Positions 9,767 to 19,000 of a stretch of 64,000 nucleotides of DNA are shown one piece after another (the first letter of the stretch is position 1; every line of letters begins with the position of its first letter). The DNA comes from Stenotrophomonas sp. SAU14A_NAIMI4_5 (GTDB lineage Bacteria > Pseudomonadota > Gammaproteobacteria > Xanthomonadales > Xanthomonadaceae): positions 2,066,777 through 2,130,776 of the forward strand of contig NZ_CP026003.1 of assembly GCF_003086795.1 (NCBI RefSeq). The letters run 5' to 3'. The notes under the pieces are model-generated. The model was not told where the DNA came from, made no database searches, and worked only from the letters and a program-made list of their open reading frames with translations. The translations under genes and the position numbers were made by a program.

Positions 9767-9776
9767 GCAGGCCAGT

Positions 9777-10820
9777 GTGAACGTTGCAGCAGCGTCCCCG
9801 GTACTTTCCGATCTGGCCAGCCCTTCCGCTGGCAGCGGTACCCCCCACGGCAATGATCCGCGCAGCCTGGTGGTGGCCGACGTCGGCGGCACCTTCGCCC
9901 GCCTGGCCCTGGCCGAGACCACGCCGGGGCAGACCCCGCGACTGGGCAGCTACCGCACCTACGCCTGCGCCGATCATCCGAGCCTGGCCGCGATTCTCGC
10001 CGATTTCACTGCCAGCCTCGGCCAGCCGGTCAGCACGGCCGTGGTGGCGATTGCCGGCCTGCTCGATGGCGATGTGCTGATCAACGCCAACCTGCCGTGG
10101 ACGGTCTCGCTGTCGACCACCCGCGCGCAGTCCGGGCTGCAGGAACTGCAGCTGATCAACGATTTTGAAGCGGTGGCGCTGGCCATTCCCTACCTGCAGG
10201 CCGACACCCTGGTGCCGTTGAACGGCGATGCCGATCCGGCGCAGGCGTTCCCGGCGCTGGTGCTGGGTGCGGGGACCGGCCTGGGCGCGGCGTTGCGCTT
10301 TGCCGATGGCGACCGCCCGGTGCTGGCCAGCGAACTCGGCCACGCGGCGCTGGGCGCCGGCAACGCGCTGGAGCTGCAGGTGCTGGGTCAGCTGCTGCAG
10401 CGTTGGCCGCACGTGGACAACGAACGCGTGCTGTCCGGCAGTGGCCTGATGAATCTTTACCCGTGCCTGTGCGAACTGCGCGGCGCGACCCCGCAGTGGC
10501 ACAGCACCGAGGCGCTGATCGGCGCGGCGCGCAGTGGCGAGGATCCGCTGGCGGTGGAAACCCTGCAGGTGTTCTGCGCGTGGCTGGGCAGCCTGGCCGG
10601 TGATGCGGCGATCGCCGTGGGCGCGCGCTCGGTCTATCTGGCCGGTGGCATCTCCGCGCACGTGCAGGATTTCCTCGCCGATGGCCGCTTCCGCGAGCGC
10701 TTCCTCAACAAGGGCGTGCTGACCGACGTGCTGCGCCAGGTGCCGGTGTGGCGCGTCGAACACGGCCAGCTGGGCGTACTCGGCGCGGCGGTCTGGCACG
10801 CGGCGCGCACGCCGGCATAA
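9777..10820 (+). CDS. glk: glucokinase
   Basis: This is a Glk-family (PF02685 type) cytoplasmic glucose kinase of 347 residues. It has the ATP-phosphate motif VVADVGGTFARLALAE near residue 32, INDFEAVALAI, the GAGTGLGAAL loop and the sugar-binding SELGHAALG. The GTG at 9777 is used as start; the first about 30 residues are a poorly conserved extension, so a later start cannot be excluded. A LacI-type operator just upstream and a 58-base gap to the asparaginase gene suggest that glk, the asparaginase gene and cutC form one sugar-regulated operon. Confidence 0.92.
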   Translation: MNVAAASPVLSDLASPSAGSGTPHGNDPRSLVVADVGGTFARLALAETTPGQTPRLGSYRTYACADHPSLAAILADFTASLGQPVSTAVVAIAGLLDGDVLINANLPWTVSLSTTRAQSGLQELQLINDFEAVALAIPYLQADTLVPLNGDADPAQAFPALVLGAGTGLGAALRFADGDRPVLASELGHAALGAGNALELQVLGQLLQRWPHVDNERVLSGSGLMNLYPCLCELRGATPQWHSTEALIGAARSGEDPLAVETLQVFCAWLGSLAGDAAIAVGARSVYLAGGISAHVQDFLADGRFRERFLNKGVLTDVLRQVPVWRVEHGQLGVLGAAVWHAARTPA

Positions 10821-10878
10821 GAACAACAGCAAGGCTGCCGGCAGCCTGCCGACGGCCGAACGGACGACGGAGGCGGAC

Positions 10879-11877
10879 ATGGTGGATCGCAGGCAGTTCC
10901 TTCAGGCCGGAGCACTGGCCGCGGGCATGGCGGCATTGCCGAGCGTGCAGGCGCGCGCGCAGGGCGGAGCGAAGGTCGTTTCAACCTGGGATTTCGGCGT
11001 GCCGGCCAACCAGGCGGCATGGAAGGTCCTGGCCAACGGGGGCAGCGCGCTGGATGCGGTTGAAGCCGGTGCGCGCTGGGCCGAGAGCGAGCTGTGCAAT
11101 CCCACCGTCGGCCATTGCGGCAACCCGGATCGTGACGGCGTGCTGAGCCTGGACGCGAGCATCATGGACGGCGATGGTCGCTGCGGTGCGGTCGCCGCGC
11201 TGGTGGACATCCTGCACCCGGTGTCGGTGGCCCGCAAAGTGATGGAGAACAGCCCGCACGTGCTGCTGGTGGGCGAGGGCGCGCAGCAGTTCGCGGTGCA
11301 GCAGGGCTTCGAGCGCCAGCACCTGCTGACGCCGCAGGCCGAGGCGGCCTGGCGCGCGTGGCTGAAGACCGAGAAGTACCAGCCGCAGATCAACGCCGAG
11401 CGCCGCGGCATCCCCGGCAACAGCGACAACCACGACACCATCGGCATGCTGGCGCTGGACGCCAAGGGCAACCTCGCCGGCGCCTGCACCACCAGTGGCA
11501 TGGCCTGGAAGCTGCACGGCCGCGTCGGCGACAGCCCGATCATCGGTGCCGGCCTGTACGTGGACAACGAGGTTGGCGCGGCGACGGCCTCGGGCGTGGG
11601 CGAGGAAATGATCCGCAACGCGGCCTCGTTCCTGGTGGTCGAGCTGATGCGCCAGGGGCGCACGCCGGCCCAGGCCTGCCGCGAGGCCATCGACCGGGTG
11701 GTGCGCAAGCGCCCCGAGGCGAGCAAGACGCTGCAGGTCTGCTTCCTGGCGATGAACAAGCAGGGCGAAGTCGGCGCGTACGCGTTGCATCGCGGCTTCG
11801 TCTACGCGGTGTGCGATGCGCAGCGCCAGGACGACCTGCGCGATTCGCCGTCGATCTACACGAGCACCCAGGCATGA
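10879..11877 (+). CDS. Tat-exported N4-(beta-N-acetylglucosaminyl)-L-asparaginase (glycosylasparaginase)
   Basis: The family is Ntn-hydrolases that cut the GlcNAc-Asn bond left when N-glycans and the peptide are trimmed away. The N-terminus carries a twin-arginine signal (DRRQFLQAGALAAGMAAL, then ARAQGG), so the enzyme is probably periplasmic. The autoprocessing site is visible as SDNHDTIGML: cleavage before the Thr (near residue 190) would create the nucleophile. WDFGVPANQAAW near the mature N-terminus and the later TTSGMAWKLHGRVGDSP are family blocks. The 332-residue length is normal. It overlaps cutC by four bases and sits at the edge of an alpha/beta-mannosidase locus, consistent with N-glycoprotein breakdown. 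Confidence 0.9.
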   Translation: MVDRRQFLQAGALAAGMAALPSVQARAQGGAKVVSTWDFGVPANQAAWKVLANGGSALDAVEAGARWAESELCNPTVGHCGNPDRDGVLSLDASIMDGDGRCGAVAALVDILHPVSVARKVMENSPHVLLVGEGAQQFAVQQGFERQHLLTPQAEAAWRAWLKTEKYQPQINAERRGIPGNSDNHDTIGMLALDAKGNLAGACTTSGMAWKLHGRVGDSPIIGAGLYVDNEVGAATASGVGEEMIRNAASFLVVELMRQGRTPAQACREAIDRVVRKRPEASKTLQVCFLAMNKQGEVGAYALHRGFVYAVCDAQRQDDLRDSPSIYTSTQA

Positions 11878-12605
11878 GCGTGCGCCTGGGGTTGGAGATC
11901 GCCAGCAACTCGGTGGCCTCGGCACTTGCCGCGCAGGCCGGTGGTGCCGACCGCATCGAACTGTTCGACAACCTCGCCGAGGGCGGCACCACGCCGTCCT
12001 TTGCCAGCATCGCCATTGCCCGCGAGCGGCTGACCATTCCGCTGTTCGTGCTGGTGCGTCCGCGTGCCGGCGATTTCCACTACGACGCACTGGAAACCGA
12101 GCTGATGCTGCGTGACATCGCGCAGTGCCGCGCACTGGGCTGCGATGGCGTGGTGGTGGGTGCGCTGGATGCGCAGGGTGACATCGACCTGCCGCTGTGC
12201 CGCGAGCTGGTGCAGGCCGCTGGGCCGCTGCAGGTCACGTTCCATCGCGCTTTCGATGCCACCCGCGATCTGTGCGCGGCGCTGGAGCAGGTGATCGGCC
12301 TCGGCTGCCAGCGCGTGCTGACGTCGGGCGGGCAGGTCAGCGCGGAGGCCGGCAGCAAGGTGCTGGCCGGGCTGGTCACCCAGGCGGCGGGGCGCATCAG
12401 TGTGATGGCCGGTGCCGGCCTGGGCCCGGCCAACATCGCCGCGATTGCCCGACACACGGGCTGCACAGAACTGCACGCCTCTGCCAAGGGCCTGCGGCGC
12501 TCGGACATGCAGTTCCAGAACCCGGTGCTGCGCGGCCTGGACCCGGACTGGAGCCAGACCAGCACCGCCACCGTGGCGGCATTGCGCAAGGCACTGGACG
12601 GCTGA
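11874..12605 (+). CDS. cutC: CutC family TIM-barrel protein
   Basis: The 243-residue protein matches CutC along its length: LEIASNSVASALAAQAGGADRIELFDNLAEGG at the start, LVRPRAGDF, GALDAQGDIDL, VTFHRAFD, VLTSGG and MAGAGL. The name comes from a proposed copper role in E. coli that has been questioned; the fold looks like an enzyme. Translational coupling to a glycosylasparaginase gene suggests a role in glycan or amino-sugar catabolism rather than copper handling. No Cys-rich metal site is visible. Confidence 0.93.
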   Translation: MSVRLGLEIASNSVASALAAQAGGADRIELFDNLAEGGTTPSFASIAIARERLTIPLFVLVRPRAGDFHYDALETELMLRDIAQCRALGCDGVVVGALDAQGDIDLPLCRELVQAAGPLQVTFHRAFDATRDLCAALEQVIGLGCQRVLTSGGQVSAEAGSKVLAGLVTQAAGRISVMAGAGLGPANIAAIARHTGCTELHASAKGLRRSDMQFQNPVLRGLDPDWSQTSTATVAALRKALDG

Positions 12606-12616
12606 GCGCCAAGGAC

Positions 12617-12651
12617 GGGGTCGGATCCCTTCGCAGAAGGGCTCTGACCCC
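12617..12651. repeat. GGGGTC...GACCCC hairpin repeat, copy 2
   Basis: GGGGTCGGATCC and GGCTCTGACCCC enclose the short stem CTTCG/CAGAAG. It is nearly identical to the copy at 16008-16042, so the receptor 1 gene is flanked by two like copies. Confidence 0.75.
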
Positions 12652-12847
12652 GGATGGCCGGATGCGCTGGACGCGGACAAATGCGTTCCGCGCGTATATG
12701 TCGTGATCGTGTCACCTCGTTGTGCCGTCGCCGCACACCCGTGCATCGCAAATCATTGATTCTTCGATAGACGTACGGTCGTTTACGACTGCGCGGTGTG
12801 CATTGCTGCGCCGCGGGATGCCAAGCCTCGTTCAGCCATGCTTTAGT

Positions 12848-12861
12848 TTGGATCGATCCAC
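12848..12861. promoter_or_regulatory. LacI-type operator 1 upstream of TonB-dependent receptor 1
   Basis: TTGGATCGATCCAC contains a perfect 12-bp palindrome (TGGATC/GATCCA, 12849-12860) with the central CG usual for LacI-family operators. It lies 111 bases before the receptor start. Confidence 0.7.
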
Positions 12862-12882
12862 AGGGGAGGGCGCGGATCCGGT

Positions 12883-12896
12883 ATGGATCGATGCAA
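12883..12896. promoter_or_regulatory. LacI-type operator 2 upstream of TonB-dependent receptor 1
   Basis: ATGGATCGATGCAA repeats the operator core with one break in symmetry. Its centre is 35 bp from that of the site at 12848-12861. Confidence 0.5.
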
Positions 12897-12972
12897 GTGC
12901 CCTGGGTCGACGTCTCTGCAGTGCCGCTGTTCCTCGCATCCGCGCGCCCACACCAACGAAGAGCAACCGCCC

Positions 12973-15933
12973 ATGGCTCAGTCCGTCCGTAACCGTCGTC
13001 ATCTGTTGTCCCAGGCCCTGTTGCTGGCCCTGCTGCCGCTGGCGGCCAGTGCACAGGACGCCGACAGTGCGTCCGCCACCAAGGATCTGGACGCGGTCAC
13101 CGTCACCGGCTCGCGCATCAAGCGCGCCAGTGTCGAAGGCCCGGCCCCGGTCAACGTGATCTCCGCACAGCAGATCCAGAAGGAAGGCTTCGTCACCGTC
13201 TACGACGCGTTGAAGACGCTGACCGAAGCAACCGGCACCGTAGAAGCAGCGTCGCAGTGGGGCTCGCACACGCCCAATGCCAGCGGCCTGAACCTGCGTG
13301 GCATGGGCCCGAACCGGACCCTGCTGCTGGTCAACGGTCGGCGCGTGGCCGACTACCCGCTGCCCTATGGCGGCGAGACCAACTTCTCCAACTACAGCAA
13401 CATTCCCGCCGCCGCAGTGGAGCGCATCGAAGTGCTGACCGGTGGCGCCTCGGCCATCTACGGTTCGGATGCGATCGCCGGCGTGGTCAACGTCATCCTC
13501 AAGACCAACTACGACGGTGATGAAGTGCGCGTGCGTGGCGGCACGTCCACCGAAGGCGGCCGGGACACCTGGGATCTTTCCTGGGCCGGCGGCAAGACTG
13601 GCGACCACTGGAGCGTGACCTATGCGCTGCAGTACACCAAGCGCGATCCGCTGTTCGGCCGGGACCGGCCGCAGATGGACGATGCCGACGATGCGCCGTA
13701 TCCGTCCTGGAACATGGAGCAGCGCAAGGTCGGGTTCCGACCCACGGCCGGCCTGGCGCTCATCGACCCCGGCACCGGAGAGCGCCTGGCACCCCCCACT
13801 GGAACCTGCGAGAAGTTCGACGGCGAGTACTACACCGCTGATCGCCTGGTCTACAACTACAACGCCAATACCGTGACGAACACGGGGCGCCTGTGCGGCA
13901 TGAGCGCCGACTACGCCAACTGGCTGCTGACCGGTGGCTCGGAGAACCTCTCCGGCAACCTGTATGCCACGTTCGACTTCGGCAACGATCTGCAGGCCTG
14001 GAGCAATCTGGCCGTCTACCGTTCCGAAGCGTTGTGGGGCACCAATCCGCCCAGCGTCACCCTCGTCGACGATGCCAACGGCTACTACTGGGATGCCAAC
14101 CGCGATCGCCCGATTCTGGGCGTGCGCCAGTTCACCCCCAACGAGGTCGGCGGCCTGGACACCCTGCGCAATACCAACCGCGAATTGTCCTGGGATGTCA
14201 GCGCCGGCCTGCGCGGTCGATTGGCTGACCGTTTCGACTGGAGCGCGTCGGTGGGGCGTTCCTACTACCGCGTGGAAGAGCGGCAGAACGTGGTGGATGA
14301 GCAGAAGTCGTATGACTTCTTCCTGGGCCCGCGGCTGGGTACAACCGCCGACGGGGAAGCGATCTATGCCTTGAACGAATCGCGCTGGTGGAACCCGATC
14401 ACCCCCGACGAGTATTGGCAGATGGGTACGGTGGCGCGTAATCATGCCTCGTCGTGGGTCAGCCAGGCTTCGGCGGATATCACCGGCGAACTGTTCCAGG
14501 GCTGGGCCGGACCGGTATCGTTCGCGGCGGTGGCGGAAGTTGCGCGGCAGGGCTATCACCTCAGCCCCGACCCACGCGCCGGCATCGACTTCGACCTGCA
14601 GAACGTCGATCGTGGCGGTGGCGAGCGCACGCGCTATTCGGCAGGCGTGGAGTTCAAGATTCCACTGGCCGACAGCCTGATCGCTACCGCTGCGGCGCGC
14701 TACGACCGCTATGGCAGCTACAAGGCCGATGACAGCGCCGACGCAGTGAGCATCGGCAGCCAGAAGGAAACCACCTGGAATGCGGGCCTGGAGTGGCGGC
14801 CGTTCGAGTCGCTGCTGGTGCGAGGTTCCTATGCCACCAGCTTCCACGCCCCGGACATGCACTACCTGCTGGGCCAGCCCAGCAGTTCGCAGGTGCTGAC
14901 CTATGATCGGCTGCGCTGCATTGAAAGTGGCGCCTACCTGGTCAACGAGTGCGGCGCGGGCAATCCCGATGTCTGGTACGCGTTCGATGTGAACCGCCGC
15001 GGCACGCCGCTGTTGCGTTCTGAAACCGGTGATTCCTGGACCGTGGGCTTTGTCTGGGATGTGCTGCCGAATCTGTCGGTCAGTGCCGACTACTGGGCGA
15101 TCAAGCTTCAGGACATGATCGTCGACGTGGGCGCCGACGAAGTGCTGGCCAGTGAGGCCGGCTGCCTGACCGGCAGGAACATCGACGGCACGCCCTGGTC
15201 GAACCCGGCCGGTGGAGAATACTGCGCGGGCATCCTTGCGCGCGTGAACCGCGACAGCAATGGGCGCCTGGTTTCCATCGAGCGCGGGCCCTTCAACCTG
15301 GCCAGCCGTGAGGTCCGAGGCATTGACCTGACCGCGCGCTACCGCCTGGAAACCGCCGCTTGGGGGAGCTTCCAGCTTGGGGTGAACTACACCAACCAGC
15401 TCTCGACCAAGGAGCAGCGTTACGCCAACGATCCCAATCCCGAGCGTCGTGACCGCGACCTGCGCAGCAAGCTGCGCGCCAGCCTGGGTTGGCAGCATGG
15501 CAACTGGAACGCCAATGTCTACGCAGACCGCGTGGGTTCGGTGCCGGGCGTGCGTTACCACTGGGGCACCGACCGCCTGGACAACCCCGGGGGGTGCCTG
15601 CCGTTCGCCGATGGCTATGTGCCCAGCGACAGCCCGTCGTTGAACTGCCTGGAGCCGTTGACCCGGCCTGACGGCTCGGCCAACCCCAATCCCAACGCAG
15701 GCCAGCAGACCTCGCGCTACTACGGGCGGGTAGGGCCGTTCATCACCTGGAACTTCAACGTGGGTTACCAGGTGACCGAGCACATGAAGATCAACGCGTA
15801 CGTCAACAACGCATTCAATGCGGCCAGCTGGAACCACAAGGATCCCTACAAGGCGGACTACGACTTCGCGCCGACCCGACTGCTGGGTGCCGTGGGGCGC
15901 GAGTTCGCGCTGGAGTATGTGTTCACGTTCTGA
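12973..15933 (+). CDS. TonB-dependent outer-membrane receptor 1
   Basis: The 986-residue protein has a signal peptide (ending LAASAQDADS), a TonB-box-like DAVTVTGSRI near residue 40, a plug domain (about 45-170, with LNLRGMGPNRTLLLVNGRR and IEVLTGGASAIYGSDAIAGVVNVI) and a beta-barrel ending in the aromatic EYVFTF. Such receptors pump siderophores, vitamins or oligosaccharides across the outer membrane with energy from TonB. Two LacI-type operators upstream and the neighbouring glycosidases argue for a glycan substrate. The ATG at 12973 is preferred because it gives a normal signal peptide; the frame is open upstream through the operators. Confidence 0.9.
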   Translation: MAQSVRNRRHLLSQALLLALLPLAASAQDADSASATKDLDAVTVTGSRIKRASVEGPAPVNVISAQQIQKEGFVTVYDALKTLTEATGTVEAASQWGSHTPNASGLNLRGMGPNRTLLLVNGRRVADYPLPYGGETNFSNYSNIPAAAVERIEVLTGGASAIYGSDAIAGVVNVILKTNYDGDEVRVRGGTSTEGGRDTWDLSWAGGKTGDHWSVTYALQYTKRDPLFGRDRPQMDDADDAPYPSWNMEQRKVGFRPTAGLALIDPGTGERLAPPTGTCEKFDGEYYTADRLVYNYNANTVTNTGRLCGMSADYANWLLTGGSENLSGNLYATFDFGNDLQAWSNLAVYRSEALWGTNPPSVTLVDDANGYYWDANRDRPILGVRQFTPNEVGGLDTLRNTNRELSWDVSAGLRGRLADRFDWSASVGRSYYRVEERQNVVDEQKSYDFFLGPRLGTTADGEAIYALNESRWWNPITPDEYWQMGTVARNHASSWVSQASADITGELFQGWAGPVSFAAVAEVARQGYHLSPDPRAGIDFDLQNVDRGGGERTRYSAGVEFKIPLADSLIATAAARYDRYGSYKADDSADAVSIGSQKETTWNAGLEWRPFESLLVRGSYATSFHAPDMHYLLGQPSSSQVLTYDRLRCIESGAYLVNECGAGNPDVWYAFDVNRRGTPLLRSETGDSWTVGFVWDVLPNLSVSADYWAIKLQDMIVDVGADEVLASEAGCLTGRNIDGTPWSNPAGGEYCAGILARVNRDSNGRLVSIERGPFNLASREVRGIDLTARYRLETAAWGSFQLGVNYTNQLSTKEQRYANDPNPERRDRDLRSKLRASLGWQHGNWNANVYADRVGSVPGVRYHWGTDRLDNPGGCLPFADGYVPSDSPSLNCLEPLTRPDGSANPNPNAGQQTSRYYGRVGPFITWNFNVGYQVTEHMKINAYVNNAFNAASWNHKDPYKADYDFAPTRLLGAVGREFALEYVFTF

Positions 15934-15955
15934 GTGCAGAAACCTGCGCCTCTAC

Positions 15956-15992
15956 AAAAAACGGCAGCCACCTGTAAAAGCGTGGCTGCCGT
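15956..15992 (-). terminator. rho-independent terminator of TonB-dependent receptor 2
   Basis: Read on the minus strand, an 11-bp stem (ACGGCAGCCAC with GTGGCTGCCGT) is followed by six T residues. It lies 61 bases after the stop of the minus-strand receptor gene. On the plus strand no T-run follows it, so it would not act as an intrinsic terminator for the convergent receptor 1. Confidence 0.8.
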
Positions 15993-16007
15993 GGAGGACC
16001 GTTGTGC

Positions 16008-16042
16008 GGGGTCGGATCCCTTCGCAGAAGGGCTCCGACCCC
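16008..16042. repeat. GGGGTC...GACCCC hairpin repeat, copy 3
   Basis: GGGGTCGGATCC and GGCTCCGACCCC bracket the same small inner stem as the copy at 12617-12651. It lies between the receptor 2 stop codon and its terminator. Confidence 0.75.
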
Positions 16043-16052
16043 AGGTGCCGGC

Positions 16053-19000
16053 TTAGAACTTGTAGGTCGCGCCGAAGTAGATCTGGCGGCCCGAGTACAG
16101 GTTGGAGATCAGGCGGGACTGGGTGTCGCTGCCCAGGTAGATGCGCTGCTCGGACTTGGTGGCGTTGAGCACCGAGGCGGTGAAGGTCAGCGCTTCGGTG
16201 AAGTTGTACGCCACGTTCAGATCCAGCTGGTCGTACGGTTCGCTGTACTGGGTCATGCCATTGACCAGGCCGCCGACCACTTCACCACGACGGTTGTACG
16301 AAGCACGGGCCAGGAACCGGTCGGTTTCGTAGAACACCGTCAGGTTGGCCTGGTTCTTGGCGCTGCCCACCAGCGGCGAGGCGCCGAGGTTCTCGCCGTT
16401 GAGCTCGATCGAGGCCAGGTTGGTGTCGTTGTAGGTGTAGTTGGCCTGCACGCCCAGGCCGAAGTCGAAGGTGTACTGGCCGTAGACTTCCACGCCCTGC
16501 GACACCGCGTCACGACCGTTGGCCTGGGTGCTGTAGTTCTGCACCGTCACCATGTCGCCGCCGACTTCCATCTGCACGTCACGCACGATCGGCACGGTGA
16601 AGTTGCTGATGTCCTTGCGGAACAGGCCGACACCGGCGACGGCGCCCGGCATGAAGTACCACTCCACGCCGAGGTCGTACTGGGTGGCCTTGAAGGCTTC
16701 GAGGTTCTTGTTGCTGCCGCTGCCGGCCCAGCCTTCGGTCGGTGCGCCGCCGGCGACGCGACGGTCATTGACGTACTCGGGGCTGTAGTAGCTCAGGCTG
16801 CCGGGTGCGGCGATGCTGGTGTAGCTCGGGCGAGCCACCACCTTCGATGCCGCGCCACGCAGGACCAGCGTGTCGGTGATGTCCCAGGCGATGTTGAAGC
16901 TGGGCAGCACGTCGGTGTAGGTGCGGTCCGAACCTATCAGCTCGTAGGTCTTCTCGCGGGCCAGGTTGTCGGGCAGGCGCACGAAGCCGCTTTCGCAGCC
17001 GTAGGTCGGGTAGGCCGCTGCTGCCGGATCATCGCAGGACATCGGTGCGCCGGAGGCGTTGTCCAGGAAGTAGTCGTTGAAGCGCTCGATCGAATCGCTG
17101 GACTGGGCGAACTGCTCGGTACGCACCACGCGCACGCCGACGTTGCCGCGCAGGCGCTCGGTACGGAAGTTGGCCTGGAAGTAGCCCGAGTAGATCTTCT
17201 CGTTGACGTTGTAGACGAAGTCGTCTTCGACGCGGTTGTGCGACTGGCCGTAGGTGGTGTTCAGGTAATCGATGTAGGCCGGGTAGTTGATGCCCGGGAA
17301 CACATTGGCATTGAGGCCGCCGGCGATGCCGGTGATCGGGTTGGACAGGAAGAAGCCCGGCTGGGCGATGCCGGCCGTGCTGTCGCAGCCTGCCTGGTAA
17401 CGGCTGTCGTAGTCAGCCGGATCGGCGCCCTGGCACACCCAGTAGGTGTTGCCGGTGTTGCGGTGGACCTTGCCGTCACGGTACTTGGCGCCGAACTGGA
17501 TCGAGTCCAGCCAGCCGCTTTCGAACATCTTGGTGACGTCGGCCTGGAAGTGGTTCTGCTTGACCTCGGTCTGCATCCACGACGAATCAGTGGAGCCGGT
17601 GTCGACCTCGGCGATGCCGTTCATCAGCACCTCCTGCAGGTTCGGCGAGACGGTCAGCGTCGGGGTGCCGGTCAGGTCCCATGCGGTGTACTGGTTGCCG
17701 GATTCCCACACGCCATTGACGCGGCGACGCGGCTTGGCCGACATGCGGAAGTTCATCGACGGGCCACCTTCGGACCACGTGCGACCGCCGCTGAAGGAGG
17801 CCTTCCACAGCGGGCTGATGTCCCAGTCGATGGTCAGGTCGGCAGTCTGCGACAGCGCCTTTTCACGGCTGTAGCTGCCGGTCAGCTGCGGGGTCGGAAT
17901 GGTGCAGTCATCCGGACCCCAGCCACCCGGGGCCAGGCCGGCGGCCGCGGCTTCGTCTTCACTGCAGTAATAGGCCTTGCCCGGCAGCTTCTCGAACTGC
18001 GCGCCGGTGACCACGGTGCCGCTGGGGTCGAAGGTCAGGCCGTTGAGCAGGCGGCCGCCGGCCCAGTTGCCATCGCCGTTGTAGCGCGCCATGTTCCACT
18101 CGGGCACCTTGAGCATGTTCTGCACATAGTTGCCGTCCAGCTCGAAGCGGAAGTAGTTGGCGGTCAGGGTCAGGTTGTCGACCGGCTTGAACTGGAACGT
18201 CAGCTGGCCGCCCTTGCGCTCGCGCTCCTCTTCCTTCACGGCAAAGTTCACCGAGGTGGGCATGAAGAAGTCGCTGTAGTTGTGCCCGAACTGGTCGTTG
18301 AAGCCGGAGTTGCCCCACCAGTAGTTGATGCCGCCCTGGGTGAGGGCGTTGCCGTTGACATCACGCGCGTCGACGTCGGTGCCGTACCACTGGTAGTTCT
18401 CGGTGCTCACTTCCATGGTGCGGCTGGTGCGCTTCTGCTGGGTCACGCCGACCAGCACGCCGAAGCGCTCGTCCTTGCTGTGCCAGGAGTACAGCGCCGA
18501 CGCCTGCGGATCAACGTCCTGGTGGGTATCGGAAGACACGCCTTCCAGGGTCACGTAGCCGGAGTTGGATTCCATCTCCAGCGGACGGCGGGTGTGCAGG
18601 ATGACCGTGCCGCCGATGCCGCCCTCGTCGATGCGTGCTTCCGGCGACTTGAACAGCTCGGCGCTGGACAGCATGTTCGACGGCAGCAGGGTGTAGTTGA
18701 ACGAACGGCTGGCCTCATCGTTGGTTTCGGAGGTGGCGATGTAGTTGCCGTTCAACTGGGTCAGGGTCAGGTCCGGATCGAGGCCGCGCACGCTGACGCT
18801 CTTGCCTTCGCCGCCATCGCGGGTGATGACCACGCCGGGCACGCGCTGCAGCGAATCGGCGACGTTCTTGTCGGGGAACTTGCCGACGTCCTCGGCGGTG
18901 ATCACTTCGACCACGGCGTTGGCGTCGCGCTTCTGCTGCAGGCTCTTTTCGATCGCGTAGCGGTAGCCGGTGACCTGGACGCTGTCCAGGGTGGTGGCAT

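Larger units (their letters stand above)
12606..12972. other. gene-free stretch upstream of TonB-dependent receptor 1
   Basis: It holds a GGGGTC-bounded hairpin (12617-12651) and two LacI-type operators (12848-12861 and 12883-12896). The middle part, about 12660-12840, is AT-richer than the surroundings and presumably contains the receptor promoter, though no confident -35/-10 pair can be assigned. Confidence 0.7.

Noticed and set aside
8043..10880. Very long open frame on the minus strand across the phosphoesterase and glk genes
   Set aside because: It is the antisense shadow of GC-rich coding sequence. The translation is rich in His, Gln, Arg and Val with no family motif, while the plus strand has complete protein families in both genes.
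12832..15837. 1001-codon minus-strand open frame opposite TonB-dependent receptor 1
   Set aside because: Third-position GC pressure leaves the antisense frame open. The plus-strand product has signal peptide, plug, barrel and terminal Phe, so the antisense frame is not a gene.
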